In this document: in pieces, positions 53,723 to 63,650 of the stretch
Numbering within the stretch: position 1 is the first letter of the stretch
How the letters are laid out: every line of letters begins with the position of its first letter
Assembly: GCA_013178125.1 (NCBI GenBank)
Contig: JABLXJ010000001.1
Span: forward strand, 124,001 to 188,000
Direction of reading: 5' to 3'
Length of the DNA: 64,000 nucleotides
Source of the DNA: Bacillota bacterium
GTDB taxonomy: Bacteria; Bacillota; SHA-98; Ch115; JABLXJ01
Translations under genes and position numbers: made by a program
The notes under the pieces: generated by a model
The model's database searches: none
What the model was told of the DNA's origin: nothing
The model's input: only the letters and a program-made list of their open reading frames with translations

Positions 53723-56422
53723 ATGTCAGGGAAGAAATACGTATATTTCTTCGGCAACGGAAAGGCAGAAGGTACGGCCGGCATGAAGAACCTTCTGGGC
53801 GGTAAGGGCGCGAACCTCGCTGAGATGACAAACCTTGGAGTGCCTGTGCCTCCAGGTTACACGATTACAACCGAGGTGTGCACCATTTTCTATGAGAATA
53901 ACAGCCAGTACCCGCCTGAGCTTGCTGAGCAAGTCGAGGAGAACCTGAAGAAGCTCGAGGATGCCATGGGCGCCAAATTCGGAGATCCCGAGAACCCGCT
54001 TCTCGTCTCGGTCCGGTCTGGCGCGAGGGTTTCGATGCCTGGTATGATGGACACGATCCTGAACCTCGGGCTCAACGATGAGACAGTCAAGGGGCTCATC
54101 AAGCGGACAGGGAATGAGAGGTTCGCATACGACGCCTACAGGCGCTTCGTCCAGATGTTTGGGAATGTGGTGCTCGGCGTGTCACACGATGACTTCGAGG
54201 AGATCCTCGATGAGAAGAAGAAGGAGCTCGGCGTCAAGCTAGATACAGAGCTGGATGCGGCAGCGCTGAAGGACATCGTCGGGAAGTTCAAGGCCATGAT
54301 AAAGGAGAAGAAGGGCATTGATTTCCCTGAGGACCCGAGGAAGCAACTGGACATGGCGCGCGATGCAGTATTTGGTTCGTGGAATAACCCGAGGGCGATC
54401 ACCTACCGCAAGATCCATAATATCCCTGGCAACTGGGGGACCGCGGTGAATGTCCAGGCTATGGTCTTCGGCAATATGGGTGATGATTCCGGCACGGGCG
54501 TTGCCTTCACGCGCGACCCCGCCACAGGCGAGCGCAAGTACTATGGTGAATACCTCAAGAACGCCCAGGGTGAAGACGTCGTTGCCGGCATCAGGACGCC
54601 CAAGCCCATTGCCGAGCTTGAGAAGGAGATGCCTGAGATATATAAGCAGCTGGCCGACATCTTCGAGAGGCTCGAGAAGCATTACCGGGATATGCAGGAC
54701 GTCGAATTCACGATACAGCAGGGAAGGCTCTTCATGCTCCAGACCCGCAATGGCAAGCGCACTGCTCCGGCAGCCGTGAAGATCGCCGTCGACATGGTGA
54801 AGGAGGGCCTGATCACCAAGGAGGAGGCTCTCCTCAGGGTGGAGCCCGCCCAGCTTGATCAACTCCTTCATAAGAGGATCGATCCCAGCGCCAAGGTGCA
54901 GGTCATTGCCTCTGGCGTTGCCGCATCGCCCGGCGCGGCCGTCGGGTCGGTGGTGTTTACGGCTGATGAGGCGGCGGAGCTGGGAGGTCAGGGTAAAAGG
55001 ATCATCCTGGTCCGCAAGGAGACCTCGCCGGACGATATTCATGGTATGGCAGCATCACAAGGCATTTTGACCACGCGCGGGGGCAAGACGAGCCACGCGG
55101 CCGTTGTAGCTAGAGGAATGGGTATCCCGTGCGTTTCAGGGTGCGAGGCCATCACAGTGATAGAGGCGGAGAAGAAATTCATCGTTGGCGATGTGACCGT
55201 CAAGGAGGGCGATACCATTACCCTTGACGGGAGCCAGGGCAAGGTTATCCTGGGCGCCGCCCCTCTCATTGACCCGACCATCGGCGGTGATTTCAAGACC
55301 CTCATGGAATGGGCTGATGAGGTAAGGAGCCTCGAGGTGAGGGCGAACGGCGATACGCCCACCGATGCCCGGACGGCCCGTGGTTTTGGGGCTCAGGGCA
55401 TCGGGCTCTGCCGGACCGAGCACATGTTCTTCGCCGCGGAGAGGGTCCCGATAGTTCAAGAGATGATCCTGGCGGAGACCACCGAGGCGAGAAAGCGGGC
55501 GCTTGACAAGCTGCTCCCCATGCAGAAGGATGACTTTGTCGGCATACTGAGGGAAATGAATGGCCTTCCCGTCATCATCAGGCTCCTCGATCCCCCGCTC
55601 CATGAGTTCTTGCCCAGCCATGAGGAGCTCCTGGTCGAGGTGACCAAGCTCAAGATGAGCGGGGGCTCGGAGGTGGAGATCAAGGAGAAGGAGGCCCTGC
55701 TCGCCAGGGTTGATAAGCTGCGCGAGATCAATCCGATGCTTGGGCACAGGGGATGCCGGCTCGGTATAACCTACCCTGAGATCACGGAGATGCAGGCCCG
55801 GGCCATCTTTGAGGCCGCGTGCGAGCTGACGAAACAGGGTTATAAGATACTGCCCGAGGTCATGATCCCTGTGGTTGGCCACGTGAATGAGATCGCCATC
55901 GCAAAGGAGATAGTGGACAGGGTTGCTAAGGAGGTCATTGGGAGCTACGGCGTGAAGCTCGACTACAAGGTCGGGACGATGATAGAGCTTCCTCGGGCTG
56001 CGCTGACCGCGGATGAGATCGCCAAAGAGGCGGAGTTCTTCTCCTTTGGGACGAACGACCTTACCCAGACCACGTTTGGATACAGTCGTGATGATGCCGA
56101 AGGAAAGTTCCTGCCATACTACCTGGAGCACAACATCCTCGAGCACAACCCGTTTGAGGTGTTGGACCGCAGGGGCGTTGGTGAGCTGATCAAGATCGCC
56201 GTGGAGAGGGGCCGCAAGACCAGGCCCGACCTTGAGGTTGGTATATGCGGTGAGCACGGCGGCGAGCCGAGCTCGGTCGAGTTCTGCCACATGAACGGCC
56301 TGGATTATGTGAGTTGCTCACCCTACCGGGTGCCGATTGCCAGGCTGGCGGCGGCCCAGGCTGAGCTCCGTCACCCGCGCAGGGGCGCTCAGGCCGTGAA
56401 GGCTGAGTACACGACCGCCTAA
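53723..56422 (+). CDS. ppdK: Pyruvate, phosphate dikinase
   Basis: 899 residues, full length: N-terminal nucleotide-binding domain ([25 protein letters not shown]), swivelling domain with the catalytic His in [13 protein letters not shown], and a C-terminal PEP/pyruvate TIM barrel with the catalytic Cys in [13 protein letters not shown]. It interconverts pyruvate, ATP and Pi with PEP, AMP and PPi, typical of anaerobic glycolysis or gluconeogenesis. AGGAGGT precedes ATG 53723. The PDRP regulator gene often found between glyS and ppdK is absent here. Confidence 0.98.
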   Translation: MSGKKYVYFFGNGKAEGTAGMKNLLGGKGANLAEMTNLGVPVPPGYTITTEVCTIFYENNSQYPPELAEQVEENLKKLEDAMGAKFGDPENPLLVSVRSGARVSMPGMMDTILNLGLNDETVKGLIKRTGNERFAYDAYRRFVQMFGNVVLGVSHDDFEEILDEKKKELGVKLDTELDAAALKDIVGKFKAMIKEKKGIDFPEDPRKQLDMARDAVFGSWNNPRAITYRKIHNIPGNWGTAVNVQAMVFGNMGDDSGTGVAFTRDPATGERKYYGEYLKNAQGEDVVAGIRTPKPIAELEKEMPEIYKQLADIFERLEKHYRDMQDVEFTIQQGRLFMLQTRNGKRTAPAAVKIAVDMVKEGLITKEEALLRVEPAQLDQLLHKRIDPSAKVQVIASGVAASPGAAVGSVVFTADEAAELGGQGKRIILVRKETSPDDIHGMAASQGILTTRGGKTSHAAVVARGMGIPCVSGCEAITVIEAEKKFIVGDVTVKEGDTITLDGSQGKVILGAAPLIDPTIGGDFKTLMEWADEVRSLEVRANGDTPTDARTARGFGAQGIGLCRTEHMFFAAERVPIVQEMILAETTEARKRALDKLLPMQKDDFVGILREMNGLPVIIRLLDPPLHEFLPSHEELLVEVTKLKMSGGSEVEIKEKEALLARVDKLREINPMLGHRGCRLGITYPEITEMQARAIFEAACELTKQGYKILPEVMIPVVGHVNEIAIAKEIVDRVAKEVIGSYGVKLDYKVGTMIELPRAALTADEIAKEAEFFSFGTNDLTQTTFGYSRDDAEGKFLPYYLEHNILEHNPFEVLDRRGVGELIKIAVERGRKTRPDLEVGICGEHGGEPSSVEFCHMNGLDYVSCSPYRVPIARLAAAQAELRHPRRGAQAVKAEYTTA

Positions 56423-56459
56423 GCTGAAGCGGAAAGCCCTTCATTCAAGGCGAGCATAC

Positions 56460-56488
56460 GGGGGCCCGGGCATCCGGGCCCCCGTTTT
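56460..56488 (+). terminator. Terminator of ppdK
   Basis: GGGGGCCCGG (56460-56469) / CCGGGCCCCC (56474-56483), loop GCAT, then GTTTT. Very stable stem. Confidence 0.88.
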
Positions 56489-56872
56489 GGATGCGCAATG
56501 TGGGGTGCAATGGTCTTGGTGTCGAGCGCGTGCGGTGGGGGAGGCACCTTTGGGGCCGCCGGGGCATATGTTATTGCATATTAACCATAATAATTAAGGC
56601 ATGTAGTTTTCAATATCGCGCTCGCATCGTGCTCGAAACGGTGTGTTTCTTACTGGTCCGGGCGGGTCCGGGCAATGCGGCCCGGTGAAAAATATTCCGG
56701 CTCTATGCAGGAAAATTTTTCGCACCGTCGAATAATCTAGCAAGTCTTGAGGTGTAGTCTGATGGATCTAGTCATATCTCATCCTCGCGGGCGGGAGGAA
56801 AATTCCCCAGCATGGCGAAGTTTTTAATCGGAGCCCCGGGTTATCCGGATTTGGCTCGTGAAGGTGATCAGA
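56489..56872 (+). other. Upstream region of dnaG-rpoD, no gene seen
   Basis: A 380-base gap. A plus-strand frame of 65 codons (56491-56688) has no ribosome site or recognisable content. Two AT-rich stretches stand out: 56565-56612 and GCAGGAAAATTTTTCG (56687-56702) followed by CACCGTCGAATAATC. The latter could be a regulatory site for dnaG-rpoD; no clear -35/-10 pair could be fixed. The rest shows nothing supported. Confidence 0.45.
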
Positions 56873-58756
56873 ATGCGGGGCCAGCTGGGAGAGGATCTCT
56901 TACGAGAAATCCGCTCGCGAAACGACATAGTGGAGGTTATCTCCGAATATGTTCTTTTAAAACAGAGCGGCAGGAACTATAAGGCGCTGTGCCCGTTTCA
57001 CACCGAGCGCACACCGTCATTTATGGTTTCGCCTGAGAGGCAGCTATTTCGCTGCTTCGGGTGCGGCGTGAGTGGCGACGTTTTTGCATTCATAATGAAG
57101 ATGGAGAATGTGGGCTTCCCCGAGGCTGCAAGGATGCTCGCCGAGCGCGCCGGCATCGATATCCCGGGCGATGGAGCACCAGGCCCCGGGCGGGAGAGCG
57201 ATATCAGGGCCCTCGTTTTTGAGGCCAATAAGGCCGCGGCCGAGTATTTCAGCTGGGTCCTGCTCCGGACGCGCCAGGGCTCCGCGGCGCTGGACTATCT
57301 CAGGGGTCGGGGAATAGGTGAGGATGATATCCAGATGTTCAAGCTTGGATATGCCCCACCTGGCTGGGATTCCCTTCACAGGGCCCTTACCCGTAAAGGC
57401 CTGACTCCCGAAATCCTCGAGGCTGCCGGCCTTGTCATAAGGAGAAGGGAGTCGCAGGGGTTTTACGATCGGTTTCGTAATCGCGTGATGTTCACCATCT
57501 TCGATCCACACGGGAGGGTAGTGGGGTTTGGCGGCAGGGTTCTCGACGACTCGCAGCCCAAGTACCTCAACTCGCCTGAGACGGTGGTCTTCAGCAAGGG
57601 GGGCAACCTCTATGGTATATCGGCTGCCAGGGAGGAAATCAGGGCCTCGGGACGAGCGGTTATCGTAGAGGGTTATACCGATGTTATCGCGGCGCACCGG
57701 GCCGGGGTTCGCACGGCCGTGGCATCGCTCGGGACGGCCCTGACCCAAAACCAGGCGCGGTTGCTTGCCAGGTATGCAAAGGAGGTCGTGCTTGCCTACG
57801 ATGCTGATTTTGCGGGTGAGGCCGCCACACTCAGAGGGATGGACCTCCTGAGCGCGGCGGGGCTCCAGGTCAGGGTCGCTGTCTTCCCGGGTGGCAAAGA
57901 CCCGGACGAGGTTATCCGGAGCGAAGGCCGCGACGCGTTTGTTGCGATGCTGGATGGGGCCCGGCCACTCGTGGAATACAAGCTTGACCTCGCTCTGAAG
58001 AATACTGATCTCTCCACCATGGAGGGTCGTGTTTCCGCCGCTGCCCGGGCCGCGACCGTTGTTGCATCCATTCAAAATGCGGTCGAGAGACTGGAATACT
58101 CCAGGGTTGCCGCTGAGCGGCTGGGGGTGCCGGAGGAGGCATTTATCGAGGAGGTCAGGAAGCTCGGGCGGGCCGGCGTAGCTTCGCGGGTTCCATTAAA
58201 GGATAAATTTGCCCAAAAAAGGAATACTACTGGTAACACCCAAAGTGAAGAGGCTTTCCCTCTGCGGCAGGGGGTTCCCGCGAAGGTCATCAAGGCCGAG
58301 CGCGGCCTGCTTCGCTTGATGCTGGATGAGCCGGGTGTTTATATAGCAGTCCGCCAGGAGCTGGGGCAAGATATCTTCTCCTGCGAGGAGCACAGGAGCA
58401 TAGCTGCCGCTATCGTGGATGAAGCGAGAAACAGGGCAAGGGATGGGATCAGCGGCAGCGTGGATGCCGCATCCGTTATCTCGAGACTCGTCGATGACAA
58501 AGCAAAGGCGATGGCGGCCGGGGTTTTCATGGAAAGCGCACCTGTTTTACTAGAGGGGCGTAATGAGTTGCTCCCTGATTATATAAAGGTTCTGAAGGAA
58601 CACCTGCTGCGCAGGCGCATTCGCCAGATGGAGGGAGAGCTGAAGGCGCTTGAGGCAAAAGGGGATACTGCTGGATTTCAGGAGTTGCTGGTCGAGTGGC
58701 AAGAGCTACGATCGAAATTGGATCGAGAATTCGCATCCTTCGGCGGATTCATGTAG
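56873..58756 (+). CDS. dnaG: DNA primase DnaG
   Basis: ATG 56873 follows GAAGGTGA and gives 627 residues; GTG 56858 is the alternative. Zinc-binding CHC2 domain CPFHTERTPSF with RCFGCG, catalytic TOPRIM with IVEGYTDVIAAHRAG and AYDADFAGEAATLRG, then a DnaB-binding helical end (RRIRQMEGELKALEAKGD). Primes replication forks. rpoD follows 91 bases later, the common macromolecular-synthesis arrangement. Confidence 0.97.
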   Translation: MRGQLGEDLLREIRSRNDIVEVISEYVLLKQSGRNYKALCPFHTERTPSFMVSPERQLFRCFGCGVSGDVFAFIMKMENVGFPEAARMLAERAGIDIPGDGAPGPGRESDIRALVFEANKAAAEYFSWVLLRTRQGSAALDYLRGRGIGEDDIQMFKLGYAPPGWDSLHRALTRKGLTPEILEAAGLVIRRRESQGFYDRFRNRVMFTIFDPHGRVVGFGGRVLDDSQPKYLNSPETVVFSKGGNLYGISAAREEIRASGRAVIVEGYTDVIAAHRAGVRTAVASLGTALTQNQARLLARYAKEVVLAYDADFAGEAATLRGMDLLSAAGLQVRVAVFPGGKDPDEVIRSEGRDAFVAMLDGARPLVEYKLDLALKNTDLSTMEGRVSAAARAATVVASIQNAVERLEYSRVAAERLGVPEEAFIEEVRKLGRAGVASRVPLKDKFAQKRNTTGNTQSEEAFPLRQGVPAKVIKAERGLLRLMLDEPGVYIAVRQELGQDIFSCEEHRSIAAAIVDEARNRARDGISGSVDAASVISRLVDDKAKAMAAGVFMESAPVLLEGRNELLPDYIKVLKEHLLRRRIRQMEGELKALEAKGDTAGFQELLVEWQELRSKLDREFASFGGFM

Positions 58757-58847
58757 CCGGGGAGCCCTTCGCTGGGGCGAGGGATGATGGTAATATGAAT
58801 TCGAGTCGGGAAGGGCTTCAATCTGCGGTCAGGAAGGAGGGAGTTAG

Positions 58848-59942
58848 ATGGTAAAGGCTGATTACTTGAACATTTCTGAGGTTCAGGAGCTCATCCAGCG
58901 AGGCAAGAAAAGGGGGAGCCTGACTTACCAGGAAGTCATGGATGCGCTCCAGAACATCGAGCTAACTCCCGAGCAGATCGACGGCATTTATGAAGTCCTG
59001 GCTGAGAACGGGGTCGATGTCATCCCCGAGGGCGGGGAGATAGAGCTCCTCGATCACGACGATGGTGAGCCTCATGAAGAGTCAGATATAGATCTCACCA
59101 TACCCGAGGGGATCCCCATCGATGATCCCGTAAGGATGTACTTGAAGGAAATCGGGCGCGTGCCGCTCCTCACCGCTGAAGAGGAGATCGAGCTGGCAAA
59201 GCGGATAGAGAAGGGCGACGAGGAGGCAAAGCGCCGCCTGGCCGAGGCGAACCTGAGGCTGGTCGTGAGCATAGCTAAGCGTTACGTCGGCCGCGGCATG
59301 CTTTTCCTCGACCTCATCCAGGAGGGGAACCTCGGGCTCATCAAGGCCGTTGAGAAGTTCGACTACAGGAAGGGCTATAAGTTCAGCACCTATGCAACGT
59401 GGTGGATAAGGCAGGCCATAACACGGGCCATTGCGGACCAGGCCCGGACCATCCGGATCCCCGTGCACATGGTGGAGACCATAAATAAGCTCATACGCGT
59501 GTCCCGCCAGCTCCTGCAGGAGCTCGGCCGCGAGCCGACCGCGGAGGAGATTGCCAGGGAGATGGATATGAGCGTGGAGCGGGTCCGCGAGATCATGAAG
59601 GTCGCGCAGGAGCCGGTGTCGCTCGAGACGCCGATAGGGGAAGAGGAGGACAGCCATCTCGGGGATTTCATAGAGGATGAGGATGCGCTGGCTCCCGCGG
59701 AGGCAGCTTCATACCGCCTCCTGAAGGAGCAGATCGAGGACGTCCTCGAGACCCTGACTCCCCGCGAGGAAAAGGTCCTGCGCTTGAGGTTTGGCCTGGA
59801 TGATGGCCGCTCGAGGACGCTTGAGGAGGTGGGCCAGATATTCGGGGTGACCCGGGAGCGGATACGCCAGATAGAGGCCAAGGCGCTGCGGAAGCTCAGG
59901 CATCCCAGCAGGAGTCGGAAGCTGAAGGATTACCTCGAATAG
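58848..59942 (+). CDS. rpoD: RNA polymerase primary sigma factor SigA
   Basis: 364 residues. Region 1.1-like start, region 1.2 ([17 protein letters not shown]), region 2 with [20 protein letters not shown] and [13 protein letters not shown], region 3, region 4.2 helix-turn-helix ([18 protein letters not shown]). Consistent with the TTGACA/TATAAT promoters seen across the window. GGAAGGAGGG precedes the start. Confidence 0.98.
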   Translation: MVKADYLNISEVQELIQRGKKRGSLTYQEVMDALQNIELTPEQIDGIYEVLAENGVDVIPEGGEIELLDHDDGEPHEESDIDLTIPEGIPIDDPVRMYLKEIGRVPLLTAEEEIELAKRIEKGDEEAKRRLAEANLRLVVSIAKRYVGRGMLFLDLIQEGNLGLIKAVEKFDYRKGYKFSTYATWWIRQAITRAIADQARTIRIPVHMVETINKLIRVSRQLLQELGREPTAEEIAREMDMSVERVREIMKVAQEPVSLETPIGEEEDSHLGDFIEDEDALAPAEAASYRLLKEQIEDVLETLTPREEKVLRLRFGLDDGRSRTLEEVGQIFGVTRERIRQIEAKALRKLRHPSRSRKLKDYLE

Positions 59943-60052
59943 GGTAGTGTAGATTATTTGCGGCATTGCGAGGAAGATAGAGCCCGGGTGAGTAGGGCCT
60001 ATAAAAGCGGGTATAGATCATATTATATAGCCTGTGGTAGGGTGAAAAGGTG

Positions 60053-60081
60053 TTGACCAATGCGGCGTGTTATTGTAAAAT
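60053..60081 (+). promoter_or_regulatory. Sigma-A promoter of tRNA-Asn/tRNA-Met
   Basis: TTGACC (60053-60058), 17-base spacer, TAAAAT (60076-60081), 24 bases before tRNA-Asn. Confidence 0.82.
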
Positions 60082-60105
60082 AAATGATGTAGATTAGAGG
60101 GGTGT

Positions 60106-60180
60106 TCCCTGGTAGCTCAATGGTAGAGCAACCGGCTGTTAACCGGTAGGTTGCAGGTTCGAGACCTGCCCAGGGAGCCA
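60106..60180 (+). tRNA. tRNA-Asn (GTT)
   Basis: Acceptor TCCCTGG/CCAGGGA, anticodon GTT at 60138-60140 in CTGTTAA, T-arm GGTTCGAGACC, discriminator G, encoded CCA. Confidence 0.97.
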
Positions 60181-60187
60181 TTTTTTC

Positions 60188-60262
60188 GGGCCCATAGCTC
60201 AGCGGTAGAGCGACCGGCTCATAACCGGTTGGTCCCTGGTTCGAATCCGGGTGGGCCCACCA
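60188..60262 (+). tRNA. tRNA with CAT anticodon (elongator Met, or Ile2)
   Basis: Acceptor GGGCCCA/TGGGCCC, anticodon CAT at 60220-60222, T-arm GGTTCGAATCC, discriminator A, encoded CCA. The paired G1-C72 and the lack of three consecutive G-C pairs in the anticodon stem exclude the initiator. Whether C34 is converted to lysidine (tRNA-Ile2) cannot be told from sequence alone. Confidence 0.95.
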
Positions 60263-60279
60263 TATTACGAGGTCTTTGA

Positions 60280-60311
60280 GGTGAGTTGATCGAGGGCAAC
60301 TCACCTTTTTT
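60280..60311 (+). terminator. Terminator of the tRNA-Asn/Met unit
   Basis: GGTGAGTTG (60280-60288) / CAACTCACC (60297-60305), loop ATCGAGGG, then six T residues. Confidence 0.92.
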
Positions 60312-60367
60312 GATGTATTCTTTATATGGCAGCATAACATGCCAGGAGAGGGATAGGTGATCGACAC

Positions 60368-61837
60368 GTGGCATACAGGATAGAAACGGACCCATTCGGA
60401 GAGCTCGAAATACCACAGGATGCCTACTACGGCATCCACTCCGCCAGGGCGGCGCAGAACTTCCCCATCTCCCGCCTCGCAGTCCACCCAACCCTGATCT
60501 GGGCCTTCGCCATGGTCAAGCGGGCTGCGGCCCAGGCGAACATGGAGGTCGGCCTCCTCCCCCAGCGTATCGGGCAGGCTATAGTAAAAGCCGCATCGGA
60601 GCTGGCCGAGGGGCGATTCGCAGACCAGATAATCGTCGACGCCTACCAGGGAGGGGCCGGTACCTCAACCAACATGAACGTAAACGAGGTCCTGGCCAAC
60701 AGGGCGATCGAGCTTCTCGGCGGGGAAAAGGGCGATTACACCATTGTCCACCCCATCGATCACGTCAACCTCTCGCAATCGACCAACGATGTGTATCCCA
60801 CCGCCCTTCGCGTCGCTGCCATCAAATCCATCCGTGAGGTCAGCCAGGCTATGGCCGGGCTCCAGGGGGCGCTCCAGGCCAAGGAGCGGGAATTCGCTGC
60901 GATCCTGAAAATAGGCCGCACCGAGCTCCAGGACGCCGTCCCTATCACCCTTGGGCAGGAATTCGGGGCATGGGCCGAGGCCGTCGCTCGTGACTGGTGG
61001 CGCCTGTACAAGGCGGAGGAGCGGCTGAGGCAGGTGAATCTCGGCGGGACTGCCGTGGGAACGGGCCTCAACGCCAGCCGCCGCTACATCTTTACCGTTG
61101 TGGAGCGGCTTCGCGAGCTTACAGGGTTCGGCCTCGCCAGGGCCGAGAACTCCGTTGAGGTTACGCAGAATGCAGATGTCTTTGCGGAGGTATCAGGTTT
61201 CCTGAAGACGGCTGCAGTGAACCTGGCCAAGATAGCGGGGGATATGAGGCTGCTCAGCTCGGGCCCTCGCGCCGGCATCGGCGAGATAAGGCTTCCCCAG
61301 CTCCAGGTGGGCTCCTCTATAATGCCGGGGAAGGTGAACCCTGTGGCAACCGAGATGGTTACGCAGGTGGCCTACCAGGTCATGGCGAATGATGTGGCCA
61401 TAAATCTCGCTGCTGCATCGGGCCAGCTCGAGCTCAATGCATTTCTGCCGCTCATTGCGCAGAACCTCCTTCAATCCATGGAGGTGCTGGCCAACGCCGC
61501 CATGGTGTTCTCCGAGGGATGCGTCAAGGGTATAACGGCGGATGAGGAGCGATGCCGGGAGCTCCTGAGCATGAGCTATGGAGTTGTAACCGCCCTCGTG
61601 CCTTATATCGGCTATGATCGCGCTGCGGAATTGGTGAAAAGGGCCCAGGAGAGCGGCGAGGCGATTGAGGATGTCGTGCGCGCAGAGAGCGGCTTCAGCC
61701 CTGAGGAGCTCTCGGCGATATTCGAGCCCCGGGAGCTCACGACCCCGGGCATAGCAGGCCTCAAGCTCTTGGCGAGAAGGCTCAGGGAGAAGGGGAAAGA
61801 GAACGAAAACGAGAAGAAGAAGGAGAAAGAGAACTAG
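60368..61837 (+). CDS. aspA: Aspartate ammonia-lyase (fumarase/aspartase superfamily)
   Basis: 489 residues from GTG 60368: RIETDPFGELEIPQDAYYGIHSARA, SQSTNDVYPTALR, GRTELQDAVPITLGQEF and the signature loop GSSIMPGKVNPV. These define the aspartase/class-II fumarase superfamily; the tail ESGFSPEELSAIFEPRELT and the neighbouring hydF favour aspartase, which in several anaerobes is encoded with the hydrogenase maturase genes. It ends in a Lys/Glu/Asn-rich tail. Ammonia from aspartate feeds fumarate production; recent work links aspartase to making the hydrogenase dithiomethylamine ligand, so co-location may be functional. Confidence 0.9.
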   Translation: MAYRIETDPFGELEIPQDAYYGIHSARAAQNFPISRLAVHPTLIWAFAMVKRAAAQANMEVGLLPQRIGQAIVKAASELAEGRFADQIIVDAYQGGAGTSTNMNVNEVLANRAIELLGGEKGDYTIVHPIDHVNLSQSTNDVYPTALRVAAIKSIREVSQAMAGLQGALQAKEREFAAILKIGRTELQDAVPITLGQEFGAWAEAVARDWWRLYKAEERLRQVNLGGTAVGTGLNASRRYIFTVVERLRELTGFGLARAENSVEVTQNADVFAEVSGFLKTAAVNLAKIAGDMRLLSSGPRAGIGEIRLPQLQVGSSIMPGKVNPVATEMVTQVAYQVMANDVAINLAAASGQLELNAFLPLIAQNLLQSMEVLANAAMVFSEGCVKGITADEERCRELLSMSYGVVTALVPYIGYDRAAELVKRAQESGEAIEDVVRAESGFSPEELSAIFEPRELTTPGIAGLKLLARRLREKGKENENEKKKEKEN

Positions 61838-61854
61838 ACCGAGGGGTGAGAGCG

Positions 61855-63192
61855 GTGAGTCTGAATACGACGCCCAGGGGGCAGCGTCTTCATATTGCGA
61901 TTTTCGGCAGGCGGAATGCTGGGAAGTCGAGTTTGATAAATGCGCTTACGAATCAGGATGTGGCCATAGTCTCAGATGTTCCTGGCACCACCACCGATCC
62001 CGTTTACAAATCAATGGAGATCCTGCCCATTGGGCCTGTGGTCATCATAGATACAGCCGGGATAGACGATACAGGCGAGCTGGGGGAGCTCCGCATCAGG
62101 AAGACTCTCGATGTATTCAAGAAGGCTGACCTCGCGCTCCTGGTCGTGGATCCCGGACAGGGCTCCGGAGCCGACGGCGAGGACCGTTATGGCTACGAGC
62201 GGGAGGTGGTGGCACGCGCCCGCAACGAGAACGTAAACGTGATCGGGGTTATTAACAAGGCCGACCTTTACGCGGGCCAGGACCTTGATGTCAGTGCGTG
62301 GTCCGGGGGGCTCGGCATCCCGTGCGTGGCTGTAAGCGCCCTGAAGCGGCAAGGTATTGAGGAGCTCAAACGCCTGATCGTGCAGTTCGCGCCTAAAGAC
62401 TGGACGGCTCCGACGATCGTCGGGGATTTAATCGCGCCGGGCGATCTTGTTATCCTGGTCATCCCCATTGACAAGGCGGCGCCCAGGGGGAGGTTGATCC
62501 TGCCTCAGCAGCAGGTCATCCGCGATGTCCTCGAGAGCGATGCCGTGGCCGTGATGGTCAAGGAACGCGAGCTAAGGCATGTTATGGAGAATCTTGCCGG
62601 TAAGCCGCGGCTCGTCATAACAGACTCCTCCGTGTTTATGAAGGCCGCCGCGGATACGCCGCAGGACGTGCTATTTACGTCGTTCTCCATTCTCTTTGCG
62701 CGTTTCAAGGGCGATCTCGTGGCCCTGGCTGCGGGCATAAGAGCGGTGGACGACCTCAAGCCCGGCGACAGGGTCCTGATCGCCGAGGCGTGCACGCATC
62801 ACGCAGTGGAGGATGACATCGGGAGGGTCAAGATACCCAGGTGGCTCCGCCAGGCAGCTGGCGGGGATATAACCTTCGATGTCGTGAGTGGGGGGGATAT
62901 GCTACCTGAGAACCTGAATGATTACAAGCTGGTCGTTCACTGCGGGGCTTGCATGCTCAACCGCAGGGAGATGCTTTCCCGGATTATGCAGGCCCAGGGG
63001 GCGGGCGTGCCGATAGTCAATTACGGAGTCTTAATGGCCCATATCCACGGCGTGCTCAGGCGGGCCCTCTCGCCTTTCCCCGCGGCCCTGGCCGCGCTGG
63101 GGACTGGGGGGGAGGAGGATGAGGCAGCGGAGCTTGAACTTCTCAAAAAGATGCCCCTCGTAAGCCAGATTGCCGGTAAGATCAAAATTTGA
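61855..63192 (+). CDS. hydF: [FeFe]-hydrogenase H-cluster maturation GTPase HydF
   Basis: About 445 residues; GTG 61855 after GAGGGG, or GTG 61846. GTPase domain: GRRNAGKSS, TTDPVYK, DTAGIDD, NKAD. Dimerisation domain, then a cluster-binding domain with EACTHH and HCGACML holding the 4Fe-4S ligands. HydF is the scaffold that delivers the diiron subcluster to apo-hydrogenase, so the organism should have an [FeFe]-hydrogenase. HydE and HydG are not in the window. Confidence 0.96.
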   Translation: MSLNTTPRGQRLHIAIFGRRNAGKSSLINALTNQDVAIVSDVPGTTTDPVYKSMEILPIGPVVIIDTAGIDDTGELGELRIRKTLDVFKKADLALLVVDPGQGSGADGEDRYGYEREVVARARNENVNVIGVINKADLYAGQDLDVSAWSGGLGIPCVAVSALKRQGIEELKRLIVQFAPKDWTAPTIVGDLIAPGDLVILVIPIDKAAPRGRLILPQQQVIRDVLESDAVAVMVKERELRHVMENLAGKPRLVITDSSVFMKAAADTPQDVLFTSFSILFARFKGDLVALAAGIRAVDDLKPGDRVLIAEACTHHAVEDDIGRVKIPRWLRQAAGGDITFDVVSGGDMLPENLNDYKLVVHCGACMLNRREMLSRIMQAQGAGVPIVNYGVLMAHIHGVLRRALSPFPAALAALGTGGEEDEAAELELLKKMPLVSQIAGKIKI

Positions 63193-63310
63193 TTACGTAT
63201 ATGCGAGATGGAGCAGGAACGTTGCGCGATATATAGAAATAGTATATGAATGATAATGATAGATGAGGTTGGGTCTTGCATATGCGGAGAAGAGGCTTTT
63301 TGCTTCCGTG

Positions 63311-63355
63311 ATCCGCTGTGGTGAAGAGAGCGATATAAGATACGCCGCAGCGGAT
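63311..63355 (+). other. Stem-loop downstream of hydF
   Basis: ATCCGCTGTGG (63311-63321) pairs with CCGCAGCGGAT (63345-63355), one G-U, around a 23-base loop, followed by TTTCC. It may end or protect the hydF transcript. The 227-base gap before the next gene holds nothing else that I can support. Confidence 0.45.
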
Positions 63356-63419
63356 TTCCTTACCTGTCACCCGGAGGGGTGCCACCCAGAGGCGCGGAAG
63401 CACGGGGGGGAGCCGGAAG

Positions 63420-63602
63420 ATGCAAAAGAAGTGTGAAATTTGCGGTAAAACTATCCCTGAGGAGCGACTCCGGATCCTGCCAGAGACCAAACGATGTGTT
63501 GAATGCGCCGAGAAAAACGGACCGGATGTCCATGCCAAGCGCAGGGACGTCGGCATGGATATCGATACTTACAAGGACTTGCTTGGCGCAATTCGAAGCT
63601 GA
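63420..63602 (+). CDS. Small TraR/DksA-type C4 zinc-finger protein
   Basis: 60 residues from ATG 63420 after GGGGGGAGC. Four cysteines in CEICGKTIPEERLRILPET and CVECAEK form the zinc finger of the TraR/DksA family, of which only the finger is present. DksA proteins modulate RNA polymerase; members this small are uncharacterised. Followed by a zinc-ribbon coiled-coil gene 48 bases later. Confidence 0.8.
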   Translation: MQKKCEICGKTIPEERLRILPETKRCVECAEKNGPDVHAKRRDVGMDIDTYKDLLGAIRS

Positions 63603-63650
63603 CCGGTTGAAACTCAGGGTTCTTGAGCTTTAGACCAGGGGAAGGTTTTG

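Noticed and set aside
55136-56290. A 384-codon minus-strand open frame opposite ppdK
   Set aside because: Antisense shadow of ppdK catalytic domain.
60188-60262. Initiator tRNA-fMet
   Set aside because: Position 1-72 is a G-C pair and the anticodon stem lacks three consecutive G-C pairs, both required for the initiator.
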